This document shows, piece by piece, positions 44,046-52,709 of a stretch of DNA of 64,000 nt; position 1 is the stretch's first letter; each line of letters opens with the position of its first letter. Made by a program: the position numbers and the translations under genes. Source of the DNA: Polaromonas eurypsychrophila (GTDB taxonomy: Bacteria > Pseudomonadota > Gammaproteobacteria > Burkholderiales > Burkholderiaceae_C). Where the stretch lies: positions 124,001 through 188,000 of the forward strand of contig NZ_BMIG01000004.1 of NCBI RefSeq assembly GCF_014641715.1, written 5' to 3'. Under the pieces are notes generated by a model. It did no database searches. It had not been told where the DNA came from and worked only from the letters and a program-made list of their open reading frames with translations.

Positions 44046-46460
44046 ATGTCCCGCTTCCAAGTCAAAAAAGTCGCTGTGCTCGGTGCCGGCGTGATGGGTG
44101 CGCAAATTGCCGCCCATCTTGTCAACCTCAAGATTCCGGTGGTGCTGTTCGACCTTCCAGCGAAAGAAGGCCCGAAAAACGGCATCGTCACCAGGGCTGT
44201 CGAGGGCCTGAAAAAGCTCAAGCCCGCGCCGCTCGGCGTGCCGGAAGACGCCGCGCTGATCCAGCAGGCCAATTACGAGGAGCACATGGATGTTCTGAAA
44301 GAGTGCGACCTGATCATCGAGGCGATTGCCGAACGCATGGACTGGAAGACCGACCTGTACCACAAGATTGCGCCTTTCATCGGTGAAGGCGCCATCGTCG
44401 CCAGCAATACCTCGGGCCTGTCGATCACCACTCTCAGCGAAGCCTTGCCCGCATCCATCAAGCCGCGTTTTTGCGGCATCCACTTCTTCAACCCGCCGCG
44501 GTACATGACGCTGGTCGAGCTGATCAACACGCCGACCACCGAGCCTAAGGTGCTGGACGATCTCGAAGCTTTTGTGACCAGCGGCCTGGGCAAGGGTGTG
44601 ATCCGCGCACACGACACCCCCAATTTCGTGGCCAATCGCGTCGGCATCGCCAGCATGCTGGCGACCATCAAGGAGGCCGAGAACTTCGGCCTGAGCTACG
44701 ACGTGGTCGATGATCTGACCGGCAAGAAGCTGGGCCGCGCCAGCTCTGGCACCTTCCGCACCGCCGACGTGGTGGGCCTTGACACCATGGCCCATGTGAT
44801 CAAGACGCTGCAGGACAACCTTGGCCCTGGCAAAACGGCAGATCCTTTCTCCGATATCTACGGCACGCCGCCTGTTCTGGCGAAGCTGCTGGAAAGCAAA
44901 AGCCTGGGTCAGAAAACCGGCGCCGGTTTTTACAAAAAAGTCGGCCGTGACATCCTGCGACTGGACCCCGAAAGCATGGAGTACGTGCCCGGCGGCGCCA
45001 AGGCCAATGAGGTGGTCGGCCGCATGCTCAAGAAGCCTGCCGGCGAACGCCTGAAACTTCTGCGCGAGGCCGAAGGCGCCGAGCCGCGATTCCTCTGGGC
45101 CATCCTGCGCGACCAGTTCCACTACGCCGCCGTGCACCTTGCCACGATTGCCGAAACCGCACGCGACATCGACTTTGCCATGCGCTGGGGCTTTGGCGCC
45201 AAGCAAGGCCCGTTCGAGCTCTGGCAGGAAGCCGGCTGGCTGCAGGTGGCCAACTGGATCAAGGAGGATATCGATGCAGGCAAGGCCATCAGTTCCGCGC
45301 CCTTGCCCGACTGGGTCTTCAAAGGTCCGGTGGCTGACGCCGGCGGTGTGCACACGCCGCAAGGTTCGTGGAGCGCTTCGGCGAAGAAGTTCATCGCGCG
45401 CCGCGAGCTGCCGGTGTACCAGCGCCAGTTTTTCCCCGAAGACGTGCTGGGTGCCAACGCTGCTTCCTTCACCACAGCCGGAACTACGCTACACGAAGAT
45501 GATTCGATTCGCCTCTGGACGCTGGACGGTGAGCAGGGTGACGTGGTGATCGCCAGCATCAAGACCAAGATGCATGCGATTGGGCCCGACGTGGTCGAGG
45601 GCCTGGCGATGGCGGTGGACATCGCCGAGAAAAGCTACAAGGGCCTGGTGATCTGGTCGAACGACGAGATGTTCTCAGCCGGTGCCGACCTCCAGGCCAT
45701 GCTGCCGGCCTTCATGATGGCTGGCGTGTCGGCCGTGGAAGGCGCCGAGGCCGAGATGCAAAACGTCATGCTCAAGCTGCGTTATGCGGCTGTGCCTGTG
45801 GTTTCTGCTGTGCGTGGCCTGGCCCTCGGTGGCGGTTGTGAACTCGCTGTGTACTCGGCCAAACGTGTGGCGGCCATGGAAAGTTATATCGGCCTGGTCG
45901 AAGTCGGTGTGGGCCTGGTGCCCGGCGCCGGTGGCCTGACCTATATCGCGCGCCGCGCTGCCGAGAATGCCGCGATGTCCACCAACAAGGACGTGTTGCC
46001 CTTCCTGACCGAAGGTTTCACCGCTGCGGCCATGGCCAGGGTCGGCACCAGCGCGATCGAAAGCCGTAAGATCGGTTATCTGCTCGACAGCGACATCATC
46101 GTTCCGAACAAGGATGAGTTGCTGTACGTGGCGCTTAACGAAGCGCGCGCTCTGTTTACCTCCGGTTACCGCGCACCGCACAAGCGGCCCTTTCCGGTGG
46201 TGGGCCGCAGCGGCCTGGCGACGATCAAGGGACAACTCGTCAACATGCGGGACGGTGGTTTTATCAGCGCGCACGACTTCCACATTGCCAGCCTGATCGC
46301 CAACGTGGTTTGCGGCGGTGATGTTGACGCCGGTTCACTGGTGACGGAAGAGTACCTGATGACGCTGGAGCGCAAGGCTTTCTGCTCCTTGCTCGAACAC
46401 CCGAAAACGCAGGAGCGAATTATGGGAATGATGAGCACGGGCAAACCGGTTCGCAATTGA
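44046..46460 (+). CDS. FadB/FadN-like 3-hydroxyacyl-CoA dehydrogenase/enoyl-CoA hydratase
   Basis: 804 residues. N-terminal NAD-binding half (VAVLGAGVMGAQIA near 10; catalytic His in CGIHFFNPPRYM), the dehydrogenase C-terminal domain to about 400, then an enoyl-CoA hydratase-like domain at about 490-700 with FSAGADL, RGLALGGGCELA and VEVGVGLVPGAGG. This dehydrogenase-first order is that of FadN, the reverse of E. coli FadB. Works with the thiolase two genes downstream. Confidence 0.92.
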   Translation: MSRFQVKKVAVLGAGVMGAQIAAHLVNLKIPVVLFDLPAKEGPKNGIVTRAVEGLKKLKPAPLGVPEDAALIQQANYEEHMDVLKECDLIIEAIAERMDWKTDLYHKIAPFIGEGAIVASNTSGLSITTLSEALPASIKPRFCGIHFFNPPRYMTLVELINTPTTEPKVLDDLEAFVTSGLGKGVIRAHDTPNFVANRVGIASMLATIKEAENFGLSYDVVDDLTGKKLGRASSGTFRTADVVGLDTMAHVIKTLQDNLGPGKTADPFSDIYGTPPVLAKLLESKSLGQKTGAGFYKKVGRDILRLDPESMEYVPGGAKANEVVGRMLKKPAGERLKLLREAEGAEPRFLWAILRDQFHYAAVHLATIAETARDIDFAMRWGFGAKQGPFELWQEAGWLQVANWIKEDIDAGKAISSAPLPDWVFKGPVADAGGVHTPQGSWSASAKKFIARRELPVYQRQFFPEDVLGANAASFTTAGTTLHEDDSIRLWTLDGEQGDVVIASIKTKMHAIGPDVVEGLAMAVDIAEKSYKGLVIWSNDEMFSAGADLQAMLPAFMMAGVSAVEGAEAEMQNVMLKLRYAAVPVVSAVRGLALGGGCELAVYSAKRVAAMESYIGLVEVGVGLVPGAGGLTYIARRAAENAAMSTNKDVLPFLTEGFTAAAMARVGTSAIESRKIGYLLDSDIIVPNKDELLYVALNEARALFTSGYRAPHKRPFPVVGRSGLATIKGQLVNMRDGGFISAHDFHIASLIANVVCGGDVDAGSLVTEEYLMTLERKAFCSLLEHPKTQERIMGMMSTGKPVRN

Positions 46461-46462
46461 TA

Positions 46463-46584
46463 AAGCTACTTCGGAGCCATCATGCGTCGTTGCAGCCCGA
46501 GCCCAATCCTCACGTACCTCAGGTACGTTCCGGTTGTGCTCGGGCGCCCGCGCCTAGCCTCAAGGCTCCCCGCTACGCTTTCTC
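46463..46584. repeat. REP-like structured intergenic repeat, copy 2
   Basis: Starts 2 bases after the FadB-like stop. Outer stem CCCGAGC (46496-46502)/GCTCGGG (46538-46544) and inner stem ACGTACC/GGTACGT (46512-46528). Flanks GCGTCGTTGC and CCCGCGCCTAGC are shared with the other copies. Confidence 0.8.
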
Positions 46585-46602
46585 AATCACGATCCTATCG
46601 CT

Positions 46603-47112
46603 ATGACCACCGACCATTCCCCCAATCGCCTTGAACGCCAGCTCAATCGGCTGTCGGACCTGCCGGTCTTTGCGCGCACTTTTTTCCGAGGTGTGGTGAT
46701 GCACCGCGCCGTGCCGTTTACCGGCACCGCGGGGCTGGATTTTCTGGAGATGACGACCCGCCGGGTCGAAATCGGCCTCAAAAACGAGAAGAAGGTGCAG
46801 AACCACATCGGTGGTGTCCATGCCTCGGCGATGAACCTGCTGGCAGAAACTGCCACTGGCATGGTGGTCGGCATGAATGTGCGGGATGACTGCACACCGC
46901 TCGCCAAGGAGTTGAAGATGGCGTTCAAAAAGCGCGCCACCGGTGCGCTGCGGGCTGTGGCCACCTTGAGTGATGTGCAGCGCGACTTGATGCAGGCCAG
47001 TGACAAGGGTGAAATCAATGTGGCGGTCACCGTGACCGACGAAGCCGGTGTGAATCCGGTCGAATGTGAGTTTGTCTGGGCCTGGATACCTTCCGGCCCG
47101 CGAAAAAGTTAA
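46603..47112 (+). CDS. DUF4442/PaaI-like hotdog thioesterase
   Basis: 169 residues with a hotdog-fold pattern: NHIGGVHASAMNLLAETATG is the central helix region, with adjacent strands. Such enzymes hydrolyse acyl-CoA and may relieve CoA trapping during beta-oxidation. It sits between the FadB-like gene and the thiolase gene, transcribed in the same direction. The substrate chain length is not evident. Confidence 0.8.
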   Translation: MTTDHSPNRLERQLNRLSDLPVFARTFFRGVVMHRAVPFTGTAGLDFLEMTTRRVEIGLKNEKKVQNHIGGVHASAMNLLAETATGMVVGMNVRDDCTPLAKELKMAFKKRATGALRAVATLSDVQRDLMQASDKGEINVAVTVTDEAGVNPVECEFVWAWIPSGPRKS

Positions 47113-47133
47113 CAAGAATTCAAGGAAATCATC

Positions 47134-48333
47134 ATGGTCAAACAAGTCCAGGAAGCCTACATCGTTGCCGCCACGCGCACGCCCATCGGGCGCTCGCACC
47201 GCGGCTTTTTCCGCAACACCCGTCCCGACGACCTGCTGGTGCGCGCCCTGCAGGCGGCGTTGGCGCAGGTAGCCACGCTGGACCCGAAAGCGATTGAAGA
47301 CATCATCTGCGGCTGCGCGATTCCTGAGGGCCCGCAGGGCCTGAATATCGCGCGCATAGGCGCGGTGCTGGCGGGGCTGCCGACCAGCGTGGGTGGCATC
47401 ACGGTCAACCGCTTCTGCGCCTCCGGCCTCTCCGCCATCCAGATGGCGGCCGACCGCATCCGTGTCGGCGAGGCCGATGTGATGATTGCCGCCGGCACCG
47501 AAAGCATGAGCATGGTGCCCATGTCGGGCAATTCGCCTTCGCTGTCGCCGGCCATGTTCGGCAACGACGAAAACATCGGCATTGCCTACGGCATGGGCCT
47601 GACCGCCGAAAAAGTGGCGCAGCAGTGGAAAGTCTCGCGCGACGCGCAGGACCAGTTTGCGCTGGAGTCGCACCAGAAGGCGATGAAGGCGCAGAAGGAC
47701 GGCGAGTTCACGGCCGAGATCACGCCGGTCGAAGTGACCGACCGCTCGCCCGATCTGGACAGTGGCGAAGTTATTGCCACAACCCGTACTGTCAGCCTCG
47801 ATGAAGGCCCGCGCCCAGACACCTCGCTGGAAGGCCTGGCCAAACTCAAGACGGTGTTTGCCGCGCGCGGCTCGGTCACGGCCGGTAACAGCTCGCAAAC
47901 TTCGGACGGCGCCGGCGCCCTGATCCTGGCCAGCGAAAAAGCTGTCAAGGAGCATGGCCTGAAGCCACTCGCACGATTTGTCAGCTACGCGGCCAAGGGC
48001 GTGCCACCACACATTATGGGCATAGGCCCGATCGAGGCGATCCCGGCTGCACTGCGGTACGCCGGCCTGCAACAGGACGACATCGACTGGTATGAATTGA
48101 ACGAGGCTTTTGCCGCGCAGTCGCTGGCAGTGATCAACACGCTGGGTTTGAATGCCGCGAAAGTGAATCCGATGGGTGGCGCAATTGCGCTGGGCCATCC
48201 GCTGGGTGCTACCGGCGCCATCCGTGCCGCGACCGTGATCCATGCCTTGCACCGGCATCAGCTCAAGTACGGGATGGTGACGATGTGTGTGGGGATGGGG
48301 CAAGGCGCCGCCAGCATCTTCGAGAGAGTTTGA
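47134..48333 (+). CDS. Acetyl-CoA C-acyltransferase (thiolase, FadA/FadI-like)
   Basis: 399 residues. The active-site Cys is in NRFCASGLSA near 93; NEAFAAQS, the GGAIALGHPLGATGA His, and the second Cys in CVGMGQGAA are all present. Cleaves 3-ketoacyl-CoA with CoA in the last beta-oxidation step. With the FadB-like and FadE-like genes it completes the cycle. Length normal. Confidence 0.94.
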   Translation: MVKQVQEAYIVAATRTPIGRSHRGFFRNTRPDDLLVRALQAALAQVATLDPKAIEDIICGCAIPEGPQGLNIARIGAVLAGLPTSVGGITVNRFCASGLSAIQMAADRIRVGEADVMIAAGTESMSMVPMSGNSPSLSPAMFGNDENIGIAYGMGLTAEKVAQQWKVSRDAQDQFALESHQKAMKAQKDGEFTAEITPVEVTDRSPDLDSGEVIATTRTVSLDEGPRPDTSLEGLAKLKTVFAARGSVTAGNSSQTSDGAGALILASEKAVKEHGLKPLARFVSYAAKGVPPHIMGIGPIEAIPAALRYAGLQQDDIDWYELNEAFAAQSLAVINTLGLNAAKVNPMGGAIALGHPLGATGAIRAATVIHALHRHQLKYGMVTMCVGMGQGAASIFERV

Positions 48334-48455
48334 CGGCTACTGCGCGGGCGCATTGCGTCGTTGCAGCCCCAGGAAAATCCTCACGACCCTGAAGGTCGCT
48401 CCGGTTTTCCTCGGGCACCCGCGCCTCGCACTGCATCCCGCTCGCTACGCCTTGC
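48334..48455. repeat. REP-like structured intergenic repeat, copy 3
   Basis: Starts directly after the thiolase stop. Outer stem AGGAAAA (48371-48377)/TTTTCCT (48405-48411) and inner stem CGACC/GGTCG (48384-48398). Flanks GCGTCGTTGC and CCCGCGCCTCGC as in copy 2, but both stems have different sequence. Confidence 0.8.
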
Positions 48456-48485
48456 GGGCGTTGTAGTTCTTTTTTGGAGACAGTC

Positions 48486-49382
48486 ATGCAACAGCAGGTT
48501 CTTGAATCTGGCACTTCCCAACTGGCCTTGCGGGTGTACGACACGCCAGCACCGGCGCGCGCCAGCGTTGTTATCGGAGGGGCGATGGGGGTGCGGCAGG
48601 ACTATTACGCGCCGTTTGCCGAGTGGCTGTCGGGCCAGGGTTTCCGGGTCACGACTTTTGACTATCGTGGCTCCGGCGAGTCACTGCCCGACACGCCGGG
48701 TGGCAGCTTGCGTGGCTTCAAGGCGGACCTTTTCGACTGGGCCAGTGACTACGAAGCCGTCATCGACAGCGCCAAGTCCGCGCTGCCTCAGGTGCCCTTG
48801 TATTTGCTGGGCCACAGCCTGGGCGCGCAACTGCCGGGCTTGCTGAACAACCAGGGCAAGGTCGATGGGCTGATCAGCATTGCCGCTGGCAGCGGTTATT
48901 GGCGCGACAATGCGCCGCAGCTCAAACGCATGGTGCTGTACTTCTGGTACGTGCTGGTGCCGCTGGCCACGCGGCTGTACGGTTATTTTCCGGGACGCAA
49001 ATTGAAAAAAGTTGGCGACCTGCCAGCCGGCGTGATGCTGCAGTGGCGCAAGTGGTGTCTTAACCCGCAGTACAGCGTAGGTGCCGAAGGAGAAAGCGCG
49101 CGCCTGAGTTACGCCCGGGCAAACTTTCCGGTGCTGGCGCTGTCCATCACCGACGACGAACTGATGACCTGGCGCGGCACGCAAAACCTGATCAAGCTCT
49201 ACACCGGTTCACCGCACAGTTTTGAACGTATCACCCCGGCCGATCTGGGTGTCAAACGTATCGGGCACTTCGGCTTTTTTCGTCAGCAGTTCAGCGACTC
49301 CCTGTGGTCGCGGCTGGTCCAGACCCTGGAGCGCATGGGTTCAGCGCAGCCGGCTGGCGGCGTCGCCGGCACGACTGCCTGA
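48486..49382 (+). CDS. Alpha/beta hydrolase
   Basis: 298 residues from ATG 48486, preceded by GGAG. Alpha/beta hydrolase core: FDYRGSGES loop, nucleophile Ser in GHSLGAQ near 115, and a late acid/His pair (GHFGFF). Similar to serine aminopeptidase S33-type hydrolases. A likely ester or thioester hydrolase linked to lipid use; substrate unknown. Confidence 0.82.
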   Translation: MQQQVLESGTSQLALRVYDTPAPARASVVIGGAMGVRQDYYAPFAEWLSGQGFRVTTFDYRGSGESLPDTPGGSLRGFKADLFDWASDYEAVIDSAKSALPQVPLYLLGHSLGAQLPGLLNNQGKVDGLISIAAGSGYWRDNAPQLKRMVLYFWYVLVPLATRLYGYFPGRKLKKVGDLPAGVMLQWRKWCLNPQYSVGAEGESARLSYARANFPVLALSITDDELMTWRGTQNLIKLYTGSPHSFERITPADLGVKRIGHFGFFRQQFSDSLWSRLVQTLERMGSAQPAGGVAGTTA

Positions 49383-49409
49383 GCCCTTCAAGGGCGGCAT
49401 ACTCGAGCC

Positions 49410-50219
49410 ATGAATTCTCACCCTTTTGATGCCGCAGTTGCCTTGCAGGTGCAGGTTGACGGCACATTTCTCGGCCGTACCAGCGCGGCCTATGCCAACA
49501 TGGTCGGGCCCTTCGGCGGCATCACGGCAGCACAGGCCTTAAACGCCGTGCTGCAGCATCCGCAGCGCCTGGGCGATCCAATCTCACTGACTGTCAACTT
49601 CGCTGCGGCACTGGCCGACGGACCGTTCACCGTGAGCGCACGCCCTGCACGCACCAACCGCTCCACACAGCACTGGGTCATCGAGATGCAGCAAAGCGGT
49701 GAGACGGTGCTGACTGGCACCGCCTTTTTCGGCTTGCGGCGCGAGACCTGGGGTGCCGACGAAAACACGATGCCGGAAGTTCCTGTGCCGGCCGATGTAT
49801 TGCGTGCCACTGGCCCGGCGCGAGTCGAATGGGTCAAGCGTTATGAGATGCGTTTTGCCGAAGGCGCGATTCCTGCCGAATGGAACGGCGCCGACCAGGG
49901 CGCTAGCCGAACGCGCCTGTGGCTGCGCGACGACCCACCGCGCCCGCTGGATTTCGCCTCGCTCACCGGTTTGTCGGATGTGTTCTTTCCTCGGATCTGG
50001 CGGCGTCGCCCCTTGCTGGTGCCCATAGGCACGGTGTCGATGACGGTGTATTACCACGCCGATGCCTCGCTGTTGCAGTCCACCGGCAGCGGCTACTTGC
50101 TGGGTCAAACCCAGGCCCAGGCCTTTCGCAACGGTTATTTCGACCAGACGGCGCAGTTGTGGAATGAGGCCGGTGAGCTGCTGGTGACCACCCATCAAGT
50201 GGTTTATTACAAGGAATAA
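49410..50219 (+). CDS. Acyl-CoA thioesterase-like protein (double hotdog, TesB type)
   Basis: 269 residues with two hotdog halves: residues about 25-115 (MVGPFGGITAAQALNAV, then SLTVNFAAALADGPFTV) and about 160-265 (SMTVYYHADAS, then FDQTAQLWNEAGELLVTTHQ). Acyl-CoA thioesterase activity is expected. It follows the hydrolase gene by 27 bases. Confidence 0.78.
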   Translation: MNSHPFDAAVALQVQVDGTFLGRTSAAYANMVGPFGGITAAQALNAVLQHPQRLGDPISLTVNFAAALADGPFTVSARPARTNRSTQHWVIEMQQSGETVLTGTAFFGLRRETWGADENTMPEVPVPADVLRATGPARVEWVKRYEMRFAEGAIPAEWNGADQGASRTRLWLRDDPPRPLDFASLTGLSDVFFPRIWRRRPLLVPIGTVSMTVYYHADASLLQSTGSGYLLGQTQAQAFRNGYFDQTAQLWNEAGELLVTTHQVVYYKE

Positions 50220-50227
50220 ATATGGCC

Positions 50228-50314
50228 TCCACGCTTCTCGCTTCGCGTAGCACGCTGCCCCCCGAGGGGGCCGCTGCGCCTGCGGCCCGGCAGAGCCGGT
50301 TCCGCGGCCCCGGC
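50228..50314 (+). repeat. GC-rich repeat (CR family), intergenic copy
   Basis: Fills most of the 153-bp gap before the next SDR: CACGCTTCTCGCTTCGCGTAG, GCTGCCCCCCGAGGGGGC, GCGGCCCGGCAGAGCCGGTTCCGCGG. This is the best preserved copy of the family here. Confidence 0.7.
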
Positions 50315-50372
50315 TGGTTTGGGACTGGCGGGGTCGTTCCCGCGGCACGTACGCTTGTCGCTTCAGGTCGTC

Positions 50373-51107
50373 ATGAATAAAGTAGTTTTGGTGATTGGCG
50401 CAGGCGATGCCACCGGCGGCGCCATTGCACGGCGCTTCGCGCGTGAGGGTTACACCGCCTGCGTGACGCGGCGCAGCCTCGACAAGCTGCAGCCCCTGCT
50501 GGAACAGATACGCGCCGAGGGCGGCACGGCGCATGGCTTCGCCTCCGACGCACGAAAAGAGGAAGAAGTTGTTGCGCTTGTCGAGCAAATCGAAAGCACG
50601 CTGGGGCCCATCGCGGTGCTGGTCTTCAACATAGGCGCCAACGCGCCCAGCAGCATTCTTGACGAGACTGCGCGCAAGTATTTCAAGGTTTGGGAGATGG
50701 CCTGCTTCGGCGGTTTTCTGAACGGGCGCGAAGTCGCCAAACGCATGGTCGCGCGGACCGGCGACGGCCACAAGGGAACCATCATCTTTACCGGCGCCAC
50801 CGCCTCACTGCGTGGCGGTGCCAATTTTGCGGCGTTCGCGGGTGCCAAACATGCCTTGCGCGCGCTGGCGCAAAGCATGGCGCGCGAGTTGGGGCCGCGC
50901 GGCATCCATGTGGCGCATGTGGTGGTCGATGGTGCCATTGACACGGCTTTTATCCGCGACAATTTCCCCGAGCGTTACGCCATGAAAGACCAGGACGGCA
51001 TTGTGAATCCCGACCACATCGCCGATAGCTACTGGATGTTGCATAGTCAGCCGCGCGATGCTTGGACCCACGAGCTGGACCTGCGCCCCTACATGGAGAA
51101 ATTCTGA
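50373..51107 (+). CDS. SDR-family oxidoreductase
   Basis: 244 residues from ATG 50373; earlier in-frame start codons lie in repeat sequence. N-terminal GAGDATGGAIA is an altered glycine motif, and NIGAN replaces NNAG. The active site Y-x3-K appears to be changed: the region reads FAAFAGAKHAL, with Phe-Ala in place of Tyr. It may therefore be a non-classical SDR or one with altered catalysis. Its stop overlaps the next gene's start region. Confidence 0.8.
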   Translation: MNKVVLVIGAGDATGGAIARRFAREGYTACVTRRSLDKLQPLLEQIRAEGGTAHGFASDARKEEEVVALVEQIESTLGPIAVLVFNIGANAPSSILDETARKYFKVWEMACFGGFLNGREVAKRMVARTGDGHKGTIIFTGATASLRGGANFAAFAGAKHALRALAQSMARELGPRGIHVAHVVVDGAIDTAFIRDNFPERYAMKDQDGIVNPDHIADSYWMLHSQPRDAWTHELDLRPYMEKF

Positions 51108-51108
51108 G

Positions 51109-51702
51109 ATGCCAAAAACCGTGGAATTCTTTTTTGACGTGGGCAGCCCGGCCGCCTACATCGCCTGGAAGCAACTGCCCCATGTCTGCCGCGAGGCGGG
51201 TGCCACTATCGACTACAAGCCGATGTTGCTCGGCGGTGTGTTCCAGGCCACTGGCAACCATTCGCCGACAACCGTGCCGGCCAAAGGCAAATACATGATG
51301 GACGATCTGGCGCGCTTCGCCGATCGTTATAGCGTGCCTTTCCACAACAACCCGCATTTCCCCATCAACACGCTGATGCTGATGCGTGCTGCGACCGGTC
51401 TGCAGTCGCGTGAGCCACTGCGTTTCGCCGACTACGTCGACGCAGCCTATCGCGCGATCTGGGTCGACCAGAAAAACATGAACGATCCGGCGGTGGTCGG
51501 TGAAGTGCTGGCGGCCGCGGGCTTCAACCCGTCCGCCATGCTGGCGCTGGCTGCGGAGCAAACGGTCAAGGACAAACTCAAAGCCATCACGCAGGAGGCG
51601 GTGGAACGCGGCGTGTTTGGTGCCCCGACATTTTTTATCGACGGGACAATGTACTGGGGCCAGGACCGGCTTGACTTTGTGCGCGAGGCGCTTGCCGCCT
51701 GA
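51109..51702 (+). CDS. 2-hydroxychromene-2-carboxylate isomerase-like DsbA-family protein
   Basis: 197 residues from ATG 51109. Thioredoxin-like with helical insertion: FFFDVGSPAAYIAWKQLP at the N-terminus, then a late GVFGAPTFFIDG cis-proline segment. HCCA isomerases use glutathione in aromatic breakdown; relatives occur in fatty-acid gene clusters with unclear roles. Coupled to the preceding SDR. Confidence 0.85.
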   Translation: MPKTVEFFFDVGSPAAYIAWKQLPHVCREAGATIDYKPMLLGGVFQATGNHSPTTVPAKGKYMMDDLARFADRYSVPFHNNPHFPINTLMLMRAATGLQSREPLRFADYVDAAYRAIWVDQKNMNDPAVVGEVLAAAGFNPSAMLALAAEQTVKDKLKAITQEAVERGVFGAPTFFIDGTMYWGQDRLDFVREALAA

Positions 51703-51749
51703 TCCCGCGACTCGGCAAACCACCCCATCAAAACACTTCAGGAACCACC

Positions 51750-52523
51750 ATGAGCGATTTCAAAGACATCCTTTTCAGCCTTGACGCCGGCGTGATGACC
51801 CTCACCCTGAACCGGGTGGACAAGAAAAACTCCATCACCGCAGCCATGTACGCGGCCATGGCCGACGCGCTGGACGCCGCCGCTGCCGACCCTGCGGTGC
51901 GGGCGGTGGTGATCCAGGGCCACGAAAGCATTTTTTCAGCGGGCAACGACATCGGTGATTTTCTCAATGGCCCGCCAGCCACCCACGAGTCGCCGGTCTT
52001 TCGCTTCCTGCGCGGCATCAGCACCTTCCCGAAACCGGTGGTCGCGTCGGTGTGTGGTCCGGCTGTCGGCATCGGAACCACCATGTTGTTGCACTGCGAC
52101 CTGGTGTATGCCGGCGACAACGCGGCTTTTTCCATGCCTTTTGTGAACCTGGGCTTGTGCCCTGAAGCGGCGTCGAGTTTTCTGGCACCCCAGTTGATGG
52201 GATACGCCCGGGCGGCCGAGGCTTTGCTGCTGGGCGAGCCCTTCATGGCCGAGACCGCGCTGGAGATGGGTCTGGTCAATCGCATTGTTCCGCCGGCCGA
52301 GGCCAACGCCCTGGCGCAGCGCCAGGCACAAAAACTCGCGGCCAAACCATTGAGTTCGCTGGTGGAAACCAAACGCCTGATGAAAAAAGGCCAGGCCAGT
52401 GTTGTTGCCGAGCGCATGGCTGAAGAGGGCGTCAGCTTTGGCCGAATGCTCAAGGAGCCTGCAGCCCGCGAAGCTTTCGGGGCCTTCATGGCAAAGCGCA
52501 AACCCGATTTCTCCACACTTTGA
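51750..52523 (+). CDS. Enoyl-CoA hydratase/isomerase family protein
   Basis: 257 residues of the crotonase fold: FSAGNDIGDFL (oxyanion-hole segment), VCGPAVGIGTTMLLHCDLVYA, and FVNLGLCPEAASS with one acidic residue. Follows the isomerase gene after 47 bases. Could hydrate or isomerise double bonds in unsaturated acyl-CoAs. Confidence 0.87.
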   Translation: MSDFKDILFSLDAGVMTLTLNRVDKKNSITAAMYAAMADALDAAAADPAVRAVVIQGHESIFSAGNDIGDFLNGPPATHESPVFRFLRGISTFPKPVVASVCGPAVGIGTTMLLHCDLVYAGDNAAFSMPFVNLGLCPEAASSFLAPQLMGYARAAEALLLGEPFMAETALEMGLVNRIVPPAEANALAQRQAQKLAAKPLSSLVETKRLMKKGQASVVAERMAEEGVSFGRMLKEPAAREAFGAFMAKRKPDFSTL

Positions 52524-52530
52524 CTGAGAG

Positions 52531-52583
52531 ATCGGCTTCCGGCCCATAAGCAACGTGCGTCATCAGCTACTAATTCAATAGCG
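52531..52583 (+). repeat. SR50 short repeat, intergenic copy
   Basis: ATCGGCTTCCGGCCCATAAG..., then CATCAGCTACTAATTCAATAGCG. Sits just after the enoyl-CoA hydratase stop in the 186-bp gap before the TetR operon. Confidence 0.6.
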
Positions 52584-52648
52584 TTCTTCAATCAGGAGGC
52601 CCGAACAGCCCTGCCCAGCGGCCCCCGGATCACCAACTTGCGCGGGGG

Positions 52649-52705
52649 TTTGTATTTATACAAAGCAACTGCTTGCTAAAAATATCGACTTTTGGTATTG
52701 TCGAT
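52649..52705. promoter_or_regulatory. Promoter/operator region of the TetR-headed operon
   Basis: Three palindromes in 57 bases: TTTGTAT-TT-ATACAAA (52649-52664), AGCAA/TTGCT (about 52664-52677), and ATCGAC-N10-GTCGAT (52684-52705). A weak promoter TTGCTA (52673-52678), 17-base spacer, TATTGT (52696-52701) overlaps the last one. Transcription would begin within a few bases of the ATG at 52710, so the TetR mRNA may be leaderless. Confidence 0.5.
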
Positions 52706-52709
52706 TTCC

